A DNA stretch of 64,000 nucleotides from Gnetum montanum (lineage: Eukaryota; Streptophyta; Gnetopsida; Gnetales; Gnetaceae), in the NCBI GenBank assembly GCA_015680685.1, contig MNCI01022494.1, forward strand, positions 199,182-263,181. Direction: 5' to 3'. Positions 47,338 through 58,339 of the stretch are shown piece after piece. How positions within the stretch are numbered: the stretch's first letter is position 1; the number at the start of each line of letters is the position of its first letter. A program made the position numbers and the translations under genes. The notes beneath the pieces were generated by a model. That model saw only the letters and a list, made by a program, of their open reading frames with translations. It was not told the DNA's origin and ran no database searches.

Positions 47338-50300
47338 CAGATGACAACCGGAATTAAAAAGAAGAGCTTCTACGAGCTTCCTTCTGGAGCGGCCAGTTGG
47401 AAAGTGAAGACGGGGGCAGAGAATTTTGCTTAATAAGGTTACTTATACTGAGCTTGCTTACATCGTTTATAAATCTGAACCAAGGTTACCAAAGATGAAA
47501 TCTCTTAACTCACTGTTGGAGTTTGTTTTAGTTTTGACAAAATTAAAGGGGCAATATTGAACTGATTTTTTATTATTAAACTGATTTTATTATTATGGGG
47601 CAAACATGCAATTCAATCAACTTGCAGTTTTCCTCGATGTAATTCCCTTCTTAAAAAGAAAGAAAGAGAAAACTGAAGAGGAAGGAAGAGAAAGAAAAAG
47701 TAAATTCTTGTACAAGGACTGGAAGATGCTACATCCTCTGGCCGGTAAAAGGTCGAAATCCAGGTCTACTTTCTTTATAGGCAATGTTTATACGTCAACT
47801 TATCTCTAAGCATCAAAAAGTATGTCCTATCATTTTAAATATGTAAAATGATAAAAGTTTTATCATTCACTAAATGAAAAGTTTCTGAATTTTGGAACAT
47901 AGCTTTTCCGCTAGTTAGTTTAATCTGTAAAGCTTGAAGCTTTCTTACCTGCTCGGTTGACTATTGCTTATGTATCAAAAATGGTTTTCATGATTCATTT
48001 ATTATTTGTTACATGTGTTTTTTTAAATAAATTTTTATCATATATTTTGTTTAAGATAAATTTATTTTATGAAAAATATATTTCTGAGTTTTTTATATGA
48101 AAAAGTTGAAATTGTACTCTAAAAACAATAAAAGGTAGATATTTTAGATGATATTTTAGATGTAAACAAAATGCTTAGATGTTACTTTACCATTATACAA
48201 ATTAGCTAAGCACAGATAATTTAACATTTAATAAAAAAAAATTTACATGAAAAAGAACAGTAGATTATGCTTATATGATTCGTGTGAATTTTATAAGCAA
48301 TTTTACAATGATATTTCAATTAATTTTTACAATATGTATAAGAAAAGTCCTTTTTAATGGTTCATTGATTAATTTACTTGTAAACTTGATAATATTAGAA
48401 AAATTTTAATTCATTTTCTTATCACGTGGTAAAAGTTAGCTAGAAGATTATTGCAAAGATTCTTACAATAAAACTAAAAAGAAAGCTTAATAAGCCAATT
48501 AGTTTTGTTTAAAAACGGACAATGTTATTACTAAGTTGAAAATAAAACCAAAGCAATGGCATAAGTGATAGATTTTATATTAAGCCATTTTATATTTATC
48601 ATGACATTATTTTACATTACATTTATACTTCCCATGCTAAAAACATTTGGTTAAGGCTCTACATTTTTTTAGACTCATGTAATATTGGTATAGAAGCCAA
48701 TGTAAAAGTATTTAGTGTTAGCTTAATGGTAGGAGTGTTGGTTTGGTAATCCTAGCTCATATGTTTGTGTTCATTGGGCAACAATGAGTTACAACTTTAT
48801 TAAAAAAATTCATGGCCTCAAAGTTTTCATATAGCAAATTATTAGTCATTTTGAAAAGGATACTTTTATTTTACTATGAAGAATAAACAATCAATTTATA
48901 CAACCTATTGAGATTTATTGTAAAGCTTTGGTGTATTAATGAATTGGAATAAAATCAAAGCTATGAGAATAATTGCTAGCAAATCTTTAGATTAAGAAAT
49001 TCAATATCAATGAAAATGGATATAGCTTGATGATTTTATGGCTCTTTTTGAAGTTCTTTTATCTCTTCAAGCTTTTCCAAGATAATTTTTGAGAATTTAT
49101 TAAATGAAGTCCAATAAAAAATTAACAAAGTACAAGAAAATCTATATTTTTCTTACTAGTAAGTTTTTGGTGGCTTCTAAAACTATACATTCAATGCATA
49201 TTTATTATTGATCTTTTATGTTTTCTTTTAAAAGTTGCTTATGATGACCTTGAAGAGCTTCTACTTTTGGGATAATGATGAAAGACAAATATGTTTGTCA
49301 AATTTGAATTTTTATACTTTGATAAAATGGTTGGGGGACTTGGATTTTCATTTTCTTATTATCAAGGCACTTTATTTTCTACTAAGTAGATAGGAAGGGC
49401 TATAGACGGTGATGAAGCTTGGAAAATTTTAGTTAGATTTAGGATCAAAGTAGGGAGGCAAAAAAATTCTTCCATTTGTAAAGGTACTAGTTGGGAAAGT
49501 TGAATTAATCCTACATAGGTTAAAATAAAATTTTGATTACTTGGAAAATATTAAATAATAATATGAAAACCATTACAACCTGGTTGGTATAAAAATCTTT
49601 GAATATAGTGTATTAATTGTGGAAATTGTGTTGATGATTTGATAATTTACATGCTAAGCATGATAGTTAATATGCTAGGTATTAAAAAGGTTAAATTTAG
49701 TCATAAAGGGATTTGACATCTAAAGGATCTTTATATTGATACAAATATTACTTGCAAACTAGTGATAAAGCCACTTTTGAGTTGCATACTAGATGGTCAA
49801 TGCTTGTTACAAATGCTATTTAAAGTCAATGTTAGTTTTTTTGGGGGAATAATTAGCGATAAATCACTGATTTAACAATGAGTTGCTAGATTAGAATTTT
49901 TGCCAAGTCGGTTGAGTTAGCATGACTTTTTAAAAAAACTTTATTTTTAGAAAAAAAACTAGTGGTTTTAGGTATGATTTATGTGACTTTTAATTGCAAC
50001 TCATCCTTGCTGATTTATTGTGATTCTTAAAACATACTAAGCCAATATATTCCCAACAATTGAAATAATGGCTAAATGGATCTAAATTATTTTACTTCTT
50101 TATTTAAAAAAAAAAAGAAAAATACCTAAGATTGGTTCAATAAGGAAAGGACGCTTTCCATATTCAAAATAATAAGTGCCAATTGCAACCTTTTACTGAA
50201 GATTGGAAAGCTAGGTTTAATAGTATTTAGAAAATTCATATTTAGCAAAAAGTTAAAATTTTGAATTTGATCTTTTTATGTCAAAGTTTTTCTTTGAGTA

Positions 50301-51990
50301 ACTAAAACCCTCTTTGTTTAGTTTGTGGGCAACACGTTTTATCTTTTTTCAAATTGTGGGGTTTTTACTGAGGTCTTTGAGTATGAACATGCAAGTTAAA
50401 AACCTTCTTCAGACCTAGGGCATTTAGGTTTCTCATGCCCGATACTACGCCTGAAACTTCATTTGAATATGAAAAAAGATAATAAACAAGGCTTCAAAGA
50501 TAAAACTTGATAAAATTTGAAGCCTTGTTTATTATTAGAAAGCATAGATATGATATAGTCTATGAGATAGATATTTATATAAGAATTTTTGAAATTAGCT
50601 GGTGGTGACTGTTAGTCCACCAAATTTTAGAAATTATTTAGTTCATAAAGTTTGTAGTGTTTATTTCATAAAGTTTGTAGTTACATTTTTTTTATAAATA
50701 ATATCCGGTGTGTATTTCTTAAAATAGGTTTGGAAACATACTAGCATCTTATTTGTAACATTCGAAGTAAGCTAAATTTACAAAGAACCAACTATAGAAA
50801 GTTTCCGAGTAAAATATGAAGTAACCCTGAGATACTTTCTCAGCTAAAATCACCAAGGATAGGAGTCGGAATTAAGCTGAGTCCTTGAAATGGACGAAAT
50901 TTCATCCGTCATAAAAGCGAGCGATGGTCCATAGTTATCGCTAACATCAAAGTCTACATCCAAGCTAAATGAAATCAATGTGACTTCAGGAACGACGATA
51001 TAATCCAGGCAATCTGTGAGCGCTTTCTAGTGTGAACTTGAAGTTGGAATTTGCAACAAAAACAAAGCAGACGCTCATTTGTTTCTAAAAGATATTACCC
51101 ATGATTTTTGATCCCATGTGTGACGCGTGGCATTGCAGCACAATCCGCCAGCCCGGACACCAAAATTATGATTAATGCAGTTACATTAGTCGGTCCTGCT
51201 AAACCATTTTGTTACTGGCAATTAGATTAAAGGAACCCATCGGTGATAAAGCAAAAGCAAACCCCTTCACATCACCAGAGAAAATGTGAATAACGCAGGA
51301 AATCCAAAGCATACAAAACTGTATTTCACCAACCTGAACCGTTGATTCTTTCACGGACTTCCAAGTTCCAAACCGAATTTGGGTATCATTTCAAGTAATT
51401 CAGAACTCTGCTATTTGTTTACTTCCAGGCTACATGTTCATTACAATCTTCGTCTAATAAGATCAGGCTAGAGTGCTGTACCATAATCTTGGTTGTATTG
51501 CTAAATTGGTTTTATGAATTACTTGCAATCATGTGTGGACTACTGTAATGGTTGACTTACCAAATTGGTTTGTGAATCACTTGTTGCTGTCACTGCATGT
51601 AAGCCACTGATATGTTGCAACTGGGTGCTTCAATTACCTGGAGACACCTCCCAGAATTTCGTTGCACTGTTGGAAATATCCCTCCTTTTGTTTGAAATAT
51701 CAGAGATGTGGAGGCAGGCATTATTGCATGCTGCAGATGTTGGATGCAACTACCTTTCACCAAATGAAAATAATGGACAATGCCATGCCACAGAGAAGAA
51801 GAAGAAGAAAAGGAGGCACAGGATGCATGGAGCATCTTTCTGCAACTACTGCAACAGCTGTACAGTTTCATCTATGCCACTGACTGTGCACTTCTCAACT
51901 AACATAAGATGATGATACATGGCTTATTTTGAGTTACCCACCAAAAATTAGGCTGGCATCATCAAAAACAATCATGGCTACCCCTACTCA
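47338..51990. other. AT-rich gene desert
   Basis: About 4.6 kb with no supported gene. A degenerate tRNA-like stretch lies near 48715-48790 (GCTTAATGGTAGGAGTGTTG, then GTTTGTGTTCA), and a perfect hairpin at 50479-50535 is listed separately. A GAAGAAGAAGAAG tract lies near 51797. The segment after about 51400 may contain distal RBCS promoter sequence. Confidence 0.55.
50479..50535. repeat. Perfect 20-bp inverted repeat, 17-base loop
   Basis: Left arm ATAATAAACAAGGCTTCAAA (50479-50498) and right arm TTTGAAGCCTTGTTTATTAT (50516-50535) are exact reverse complements. It stands alone in the gene desert; no flanking target-site duplication was established. It could be the core of a small folded repeat. 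Confidence 0.88.
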
Positions 51991-52090
51991 GCCATGGCCC
52001 GTGCCCATAATACCAACAATGTTCATCACAGTCTCACAGGCCTCTCGTGCCCTTGGAATCTTGAATCCGTGCTGCTGCATCATTTTAATA

Positions 52091-52100
52091 ATAAATAAAA
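52091..52100 (+). promoter_or_regulatory. Probable TATA box of RBCS
   Basis: ATAAATAAAA, about 100 bases before the start codon, followed by a CT-rich stretch (CTCTCTCTGTCTCTGAG) typical of a plant initiation region and leader. No exact G-box or I-box was seen in the 200 bases upstream. Confidence 0.55.
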
Positions 52101-52199
52101 ACTAATATCTCTCTCTGTCTCTGAGATGTTATTTCTTTTGGGATATGGGCTTTTGGTGTGGATTTTGTCTGTGAAGAAGAGTGATTTCAAGTTTCAACT

Positions 52200-53015
52200 A
52201 TGATGGCCATGGCTGCTGTGTGTCCAGTGAAGGTTGCAGGTTCACCATATTCTGCTGCTCGTCATCATCAGGCCCTGCTTTCAACCAACAACAATTTGCA
52301 GACATTGAAATCTGCTGCTTCTCGTCCTCCTGTCAAGCCCAGAAACGCCATTGCTCAGGGCTGCAGGGTCATGTGCATGCAGGTAATTTTTATCATGGTT
52401 TACAACTGCAAGAATTTTTCGGATCAAGAAATCATTTGAAAATAATCAAATATCTATCAAGGATTTGTGTGCGGCTTTGTTGATTGCTGCTTTATTCTGT
52501 GCTGTTGCAGGTCTGGCCTCCGGTGGGAATCAGGAAGTATGAGACTTTGTCATATCTGAAGCCGTTGTCAGAGGAGTCTGTGCTCAAGGAGATTGATTAT
52601 ATTGTCTCTAAGGGATGGATTCCTTGCCTGGAGTTTGACTGTGTGAGTCCCCCTTTCATGAAAGAAGCAAAATGCAAATAATATGTTCAATTACTTACAT
52701 TTTTTTCCTTTTTTTAAAATAAAAGGTAAATTTGCAACTAGTCATTGTGGGGTTGTGTTATTGGGTTGTGGCTGAGCGCAGGAGGGCCAGATTCATAGGA
52801 CCAATTCCAGAATCCCAGGGTATTATGATGGAAGATACTGGACTCTCTGGAAGTTGCCCATGTTTGGATGCACAGATTCTGCTCAGGTGATGAGGGAAAT
52901 CAATGAATGCAAAAAGGCATATCCCAATGCATATATCAGATGCCTTGGTTTTGACAATAAACGTCAGACCCAGTGCATTGCTTTTGTGGTCTATAGGCCT
53001 TCTGCTTCTGCCTAA
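52200..53015 (+). CDS. RBCS: Ribulose-bisphosphate carboxylase small subunit precursor (3 exons, 182 aa)
   Basis: Exons 52200-52382, 52511-52642, 52782-53015; introns of 128 and 139 bases, GT-AG, both in phase 0. Residues 1-59 form the plastid transit peptide ending RVMC, and the mature 123-residue chain begins MQVWPP, the usual start. Intron 1 falls right after Met-Gln of the mature protein, as in other seed-plant RBCS genes. Conserved stretches are [36 protein letters not shown] followed by [26 protein letters not shown] and [10 protein letters not shown]. The subunit caps and stabilises the Rubisco L8S8 complex in the stroma. Family proteins usually have LSYLPPL and RYWTMWK; here these are LSYLKPL and RYWTLWK, both mild changes. 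Two adjacent ATGs open the frame; the first is taken as the start. It appears fully functional. Confidence 0.97.
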
Positions 53016-53085
53016 ATCTCCATGTAGTATATATGTATTTAGTAAACTAGTAATTAACCCTCTGCTTGCCAGACTTTAATGTCCA

Positions 53086-53091
53086 AATAAA
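53086..53091 (+). terminator. Poly(A) signal of RBCS
   Basis: AATAAA, 70 bases after the RBCS stop codon. Confidence 0.7.
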
Positions 53092-56000
53092 ATCGTTATT
53101 TGTTTCATGATATATTATTCCACACTCTTAAACAAAGAGTATAAACACTTTATATCTCCTGGTATGAACGATACGTCTACTTTTTAATACTGGCTGCAAT
53201 GCTATTTGCAGTTTGAATTCTAAAATTTTTATTTCAGTTCAGTGATTCGGGTTGCTTTCCTACCCATTAAAAAAGACTTAAGTTGTTGAAACTGGGAAAC
53301 CATTTAAATATGCATGTGTGGAATACTTGTACGATCTGAACCTTGCCAAGTTTATCGTTTAAGTTCTTATTTGATTAGTCCCAGATTTTAACATTCACCC
53401 CAAAGTGATTAATTTGTTGATTTTAAAGTTTTGCTTAAGACGCATTTTTTTCCTTGTCATTTTCTTTGTAATATTCAACAGAGGTTCAGACAAATATTCT
53501 TTGGTTATTACAACTAGAATTCTCTTACTTGATCAATAGCCATGTAACAACCAAAAAATTTTAATCTATTTATTTGGCTACAGGGAGAGAAACGTTCTCT
53601 CATGTTTCTCAGTTGACTTGAAAATATTCCTTCCCTGTGGGCTGTTACTGCGAATTTTTTTCCATTGGATAATGAGATGGTATAGGCTACCATTTATTAG
53701 TGCTAATTATAAATGAATGAGATGTAACAATATCAAATACGTTGCTAGATCTTTGTGCTCTTGATGTGGATGTGAAAAATAATTCTTTTCCTTTGTTTTG
53801 AAAACAAGAAAATTCCTCTTCTATTTAAGCTTCCAGCTCGAGATTGCAAGCAACAGGAAAATCAATTTTGTTACCGCCAAAATTCTAGCATGGTGGCATC
53901 CAAGTTATTCCACAAATGTAAAAGTTTTACCATGCTGAACGGCTTGGACTGTGTTTTTTATTCCTACTAAAGTATGGATTTATTTATAGACCATCATTGT
54001 TAGTCCTAAGCATGGGAAATAATTTACCTTTATCTTTAATTTCGCTAAAATTCATCCGAAAGGTCATGCCAGCCCAAAAAAATCCTTCCGAATAGTGATT
54101 TTTAAAATAAAAATAGAAATACGATGGCTGTGGCTTGTAAATGGCATAAATCAATATTATCTTAGAGGAGGAGAGACAATAACACTTGTTAAATTTGGAG
54201 TACGAGCATACTCAAATAAGTATATCCCAAAAAGTCAAACAATATTGTTTTCTGATCTTTACCCACGTTCAACCACACAGGCCACTCGTCTAAACCTTTT
54301 GTTGGAGATACTTCTGATTCTTCAAAATAGAGAGATAATAAACTTTTATTTGCATTTTCTAAAACTTAATTTCTTTTCTAAGTACAAACTATGAAACTGA
54401 TACATACTAAAATATTGCTTGCAGTTTTGATGATAAGAAGAATTATCGTGCAATAAATAACCGTATTCTGCTCTCGGAACTTTGTAAAATGTCAAGTTCT
54501 CAACTAATATTTAATATTAAAGAAAAACTTGATTTAAGAACCATTAGCCATATATAAAAATTGGGAGTTTAAGATTACTAAAGCTCGTAAATTTAGTTGA
54601 TCTTGACGGTTTCGCCATCTAAGCTATTTTTTCCTGCATTATCATCCTCAAGTATTTTAAATTACTCGCAATTTCTTTAATCGACTGTGAAATTTATGCT
54701 ACTTTCATAGATACAAAATATAGATTTACAAGGTTGCCAACAAAAATTTGTGACGTTTCTTCTAGTGATGTTGATGCAAATAAGATGTGTGATTTTGGTC
54801 TTACCCAATGATGTATATGAATTTTTGGTTTTTGATCTTATATTACAATATGTGTGTTGATGCATAAATTTTCGATACGTCGCCAACACATGTGAAAACT
54901 CGTTTTAGGAGACTATCGCCTAGGATGCCTCCCGTATGGGTACATAAACCCGGGTAGTCTGAGATGGAAAAGGCTATGTGACAAAACAATAATAACAATA
55001 TTTTAAACAAAGTATTAAAAGCTTTAAATTTAATAAGAATATTGAAAAGTTAAATAATTTGTGCAATTTAAAAGAGTACAATAAATAATTCAAAATATAA
55101 TACAAATAATAATATTGAAAACTGTAAAAGTGCTTCTTCGCTTGGAGATGGCAGTGAGAAAAATCTATTCTATTGTTTGAAAGAAAATAAATAAAGAACA
55201 AAACGATGTGCATACAACCTGCCTCTGCTAGGGTTCTGTTTATAGGCAGAAAGAAACGGTGTCCGCGTTAGCATTGCCGCTGTTGGGCATTGGTCTCTGC
55301 CGCGTGGGCAGAAAAGAAAAAGAAAAGAAAAGAAAACGTGTTTGTTTTTGTCTGAGAAAACAGAAAACCATCGTTCAACAATTGCTACTGCAAGGCAAGC
55401 ACACTATCATCTGCAATCTGCCTGCGACTGCTGTTGATGTTCACCGCGCGTTTCATGCTCCTGTCGTGTTCTACTGCCTGCCGATAGAAGAGAGAAGACT
55501 GCCGAAAACGCCTCCGTTGTCGGTGTTGCCTGCCAGCAGAACAGAAAATGGTCACTGCAGACTTTGGCTCCTACTCTAGTTTATGTGAATTGACAGGGTA
55601 TTTATGGGGTTGGATCGGGCTCGGGCACGAAATTCAAGAATGGAATCAACGGCAGTGAGATGAGAGGAAAGCAGATCTAGCAACATGTGTCCCATGGATA
55701 GTTGGCATGAGTTAGATGTGTGTTGGATAGTTGCATTCTTTGACCAGGTACATTGCATTTTACAATTTATGAGTTATTTAAGCCCATGAAACTACATTTA
55801 ACTTAGACCATGAAGGCTTGACATGTCAATACTGTACGACTTCTGAGTTTTGTGATATTAAACTTGTTCAAACAAGGCCCTATGCCTAGCATGGGTGAGG
55901 TTGGCCTCAATAATGTGTTTATTCAAATTTTGATTAACATGCCTCATAATCAAAATTTGGCTTCACATTTAAATGATGTGATGCAAAAGCATATTACTCA

Positions 56001-56385
56001 TGACAAAGATTCTAGACATAAGATTAACATTATGCAATAAAGTAATGATGATTATAAATATAAAACATTTTGTATTGGATCTTGTTTTTTTATGAAAGTT
56101 GGTATTTTGCCATAGCTTTCTATTGCTACCTCAAATACTTTTGCTATTTTAAGTTCAAGCATAGATGTTGAATATGAGATTAATTTTCCTCTCTTGATTT
56201 TTTTTAGGAGTAAACATCTTAAAATTGGAAAATTTTTTCTTTCTATATGGCTTTTGGTGTTTTTTATTGAATGTTAAACATGTGATATACTCTAAATTGT
56301 TTACTTCTTATTAATATTATTTTTGGCATTTGACACCTGATGAAGAGCAGTTGAAGGTACTTGATGGGACGCGATCTCGCATGGG
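53092..56385. other. Intergenic, no gene recognised
   Basis: AT-rich with short frames only. From about 54890 to 55580 the texture changes: GCCTAGGATGCCTCCCGTAT near 54920 and a GC-richer block at 55250-55570. This looks like retroelement LTR or leader sequence but has no domain to prove it. A 62-codon frame at 55852 has no recognisable family. Confidence 0.45.
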
Positions 56386-56483
56386 CTGCGATATTACGTA
56401 CGTGATATCGTGTCCCCTGCGATATTGCATCCCCTGCGATATCGCGTACGCGATATCGCAGTTCGCCGTCATTTCTATAAATA
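56386..56483 (+). promoter_or_regulatory. Palindrome cluster followed by a TATA box
   Basis: Two long palindromes built from GCGATATCGC-type words: an imperfect one at 56386-56413 and a perfect 28-bp one at 56434-56461 that begins CTGCGATATCGCG, with a third half-copy (CTGCGATATTGCA) between them. Fourteen bases later comes TATAAATA at 56476-56483. Downstream at about 56657 lies AATAAAG. The order of upstream repeats, TATA box and poly(A) signal within 200 bases fits U3-R of an LTR in plus orientation. No host gene follows. Confidence 0.7.
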
Positions 56484-56819
56484 AGAGGCGGCTCTCCCTT
56501 GTTTCTAAGTTTAGGCCTAAACTGTAGTGAAACTCTGGCAGGTTTTCCTCTCCAGAGATAGAATAATTTCCATGTGCCCGTAGTAGGAGTTCCAAAGTGA
56601 ACGAATCTTTATTCGAGCAAATATTGTACCTGAACACAAGTTTGTGTACGAAAATAAAGACAAACTTCTTGGATAAACCTTGCAGTGCATGGACTAGGCT
56701 AAATAGGACTTTATTTATTGTTATTTATTGTTCATCCTTTAAATGCTTTATTAGTCAGTTAAATTTCTCTCAACCCTTCTCCCATAGTTAAGTGCATTCA
56801 GTACGACCGCTTCGAGCAC

Positions 56820-56990
56820 ATGCGTTACGCTTGGTGATCCCAGTAACGAATAACGTTTGGTAATCAAGGTTGCATTGGTTCAGGGTGTGAACAGTAAGTG
56901 GGAACGGATACTGATGCTAGGTTAATTAAGGCTTAGTTAGTTAGTTAAAGTTAGTTAATTAGTCTCTTCACCCTTCACCTCATTAGCATA
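56820..56990. repeat. Left arm of a large imperfect inverted repeat
   Basis: Contains GCTTGGTGATCCCAGTAAC, then GGGTGTGAACAGTAAGTGGG, then TTAGTTAGTTAAAGTTAGTT. The reverse complement of 57440-57615 has the same order: GCTTGGTGAGCCCAATAGC, AAGATGTGTACGAAAAGTGG and ATTAGTTAGTTAAATTAAAT. Identity is about two thirds by eye. Likely two related LTR ends facing each other. Confidence 0.6.
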
Positions 56991-57173
56991 GGAGATAAAA
57001 CAGAAAAGATATAAAAATCACATACCTTAGACTTACTTAAACATACAACTGTGAAAAATACAAGTAAGTCTGGGAAGACAACAAACGATTAACCTTAAGT
57101 GTTCCATGAGGCGTGTAGGCACTTAGTCTGCAGAGTTCGACCGGATCGTGCGTGTAACGCTCGTATTCCTAGG

Positions 57174-57221
57174 GTTGAGTGTAGGGGTACCTTGCCTCTT
57201 ATCAGTACCCCTACGTCCAAC
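57174..57221. repeat. Hairpin, 17-base arms
   Basis: The arm ending GTAGGGGTAC (57181-57190) pairs perfectly over 10 bases with GTACCCCTAC (57205-57214), extending to 17 bases with two mismatches; loop of 14 bases. It sits in the centre of the larger inverted repeat. Confidence 0.85.
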
Positions 57222-57439
57222 CATATGAATGCACGATTCGATTGAGTTTCGTGGACTCTCTAGTTTTGGGTGCACTAGTTTTTTAGGAAGTGAACCTTGC
57301 CCTAATGGTCATTCATTGTCTTTCCAATTACACTTGTGAAGTTCAAAGGTACGGTTAATTATAATTGAGGCATATTATTTTTATCATTTTATGTCTTATG
57401 TTCTTTAGTGCTTAAAGGGAGAGAGATGAAGTAATTTAA

Positions 57440-57615
57440 TGACTAATTTAATTTAACTAACTAATTGATCTCTAATTAGTCCTAACGCCACCACTTGGTC
57501 CCACTTTTCGTACACATCTTGAACTCATGTATCCACTGCTGGGTTACCAAGCGCTATGCTATTGGGCTCACCAAGCAATAACACTACTACAATTACCAAG
57601 CGAATACGTGTCACG
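57440..57615. repeat. Right arm of the large imperfect inverted repeat
   Basis: Minus-strand homologue of 56820-56990. It contains three ACCAAGC words (57548, 57570, 57595) in plus sense, matching GCTTGGT words of the left arm. Confidence 0.6.
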
Positions 57616-57999
57616 CTTGAGGTGGTCATACTTATGTATTTAATTTATCTAGCTTATCTTGCTTAATTACTTAATTAGCTTAATTACTGAAAAACATTAA
57701 ATAAATAACTAAAAGCATTAAATGCATGAATGAAACATCTAAACTATCCAGAATGCTACAAGGTTTATCAAGAAGCTCATCTTTATTGTCACACATATTG
57801 TTGTGCTTAGGTACAAAGTGTGCGAATAAATATCCATACATTCAATGACTCCTGCTGCAGGAACTCGGGAAAATATTCCAACTTTTGAATGTAAAAACTA
57901 CAAGAGTTCAACCACTACTATCAATTTTCTTTCCATAAACACAATTGGGAGCTTGTATTTATAGTTTTTTCTCTAGGGTTGTGTTGATGAGGCCCTATA

Positions 58000-58045
58000 G
58001 ATGTAGTAGACGCTACATCAATGTTGCCCCATTGATGGGGCAACA
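58000..58045. repeat. Two adjacent short hairpins
   Basis: GATGTAG-6 bases-CTACATC at 58000-58019, then TGTTGCCCC-6 bases-GGGGCAACA at 58022-58045, both perfect. They are followed by GGGGCCC and TCAACGAGGGCCCATTGACG. Probably part of an LTR of the minus-strand element to the right; function unknown. Confidence 0.75.
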
Positions 58046-58339
58046 CCATGTAAACGGGGCCCTGTCAACAAGGCTGCGTCAACGAGGGCCCATTGACGTG
58101 ACACTTTGACGCTTATCATACCCCCATAATTGAATGAAAATTCATCATCGAGTTCCTTTACAAAATTGGGAAGGTATGGGATTGTTAATTGACTCTTAAC
58201 AAATCAAACTGACATGACAAAATTGAGTACCCGAGTGTACAGCTCAACACATTACAAAAATTGTGTTGTTCATGATATAAAGTTGAACACCATAACATGA
58301 CTACAAAAATTGGATAGCACTTCCTTTGATGGCATGAAG

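Noticed and set aside
54095-54394. 99-codon plus-strand frame
   Set aside because: AT-rich composition, no domain, no supporting context.
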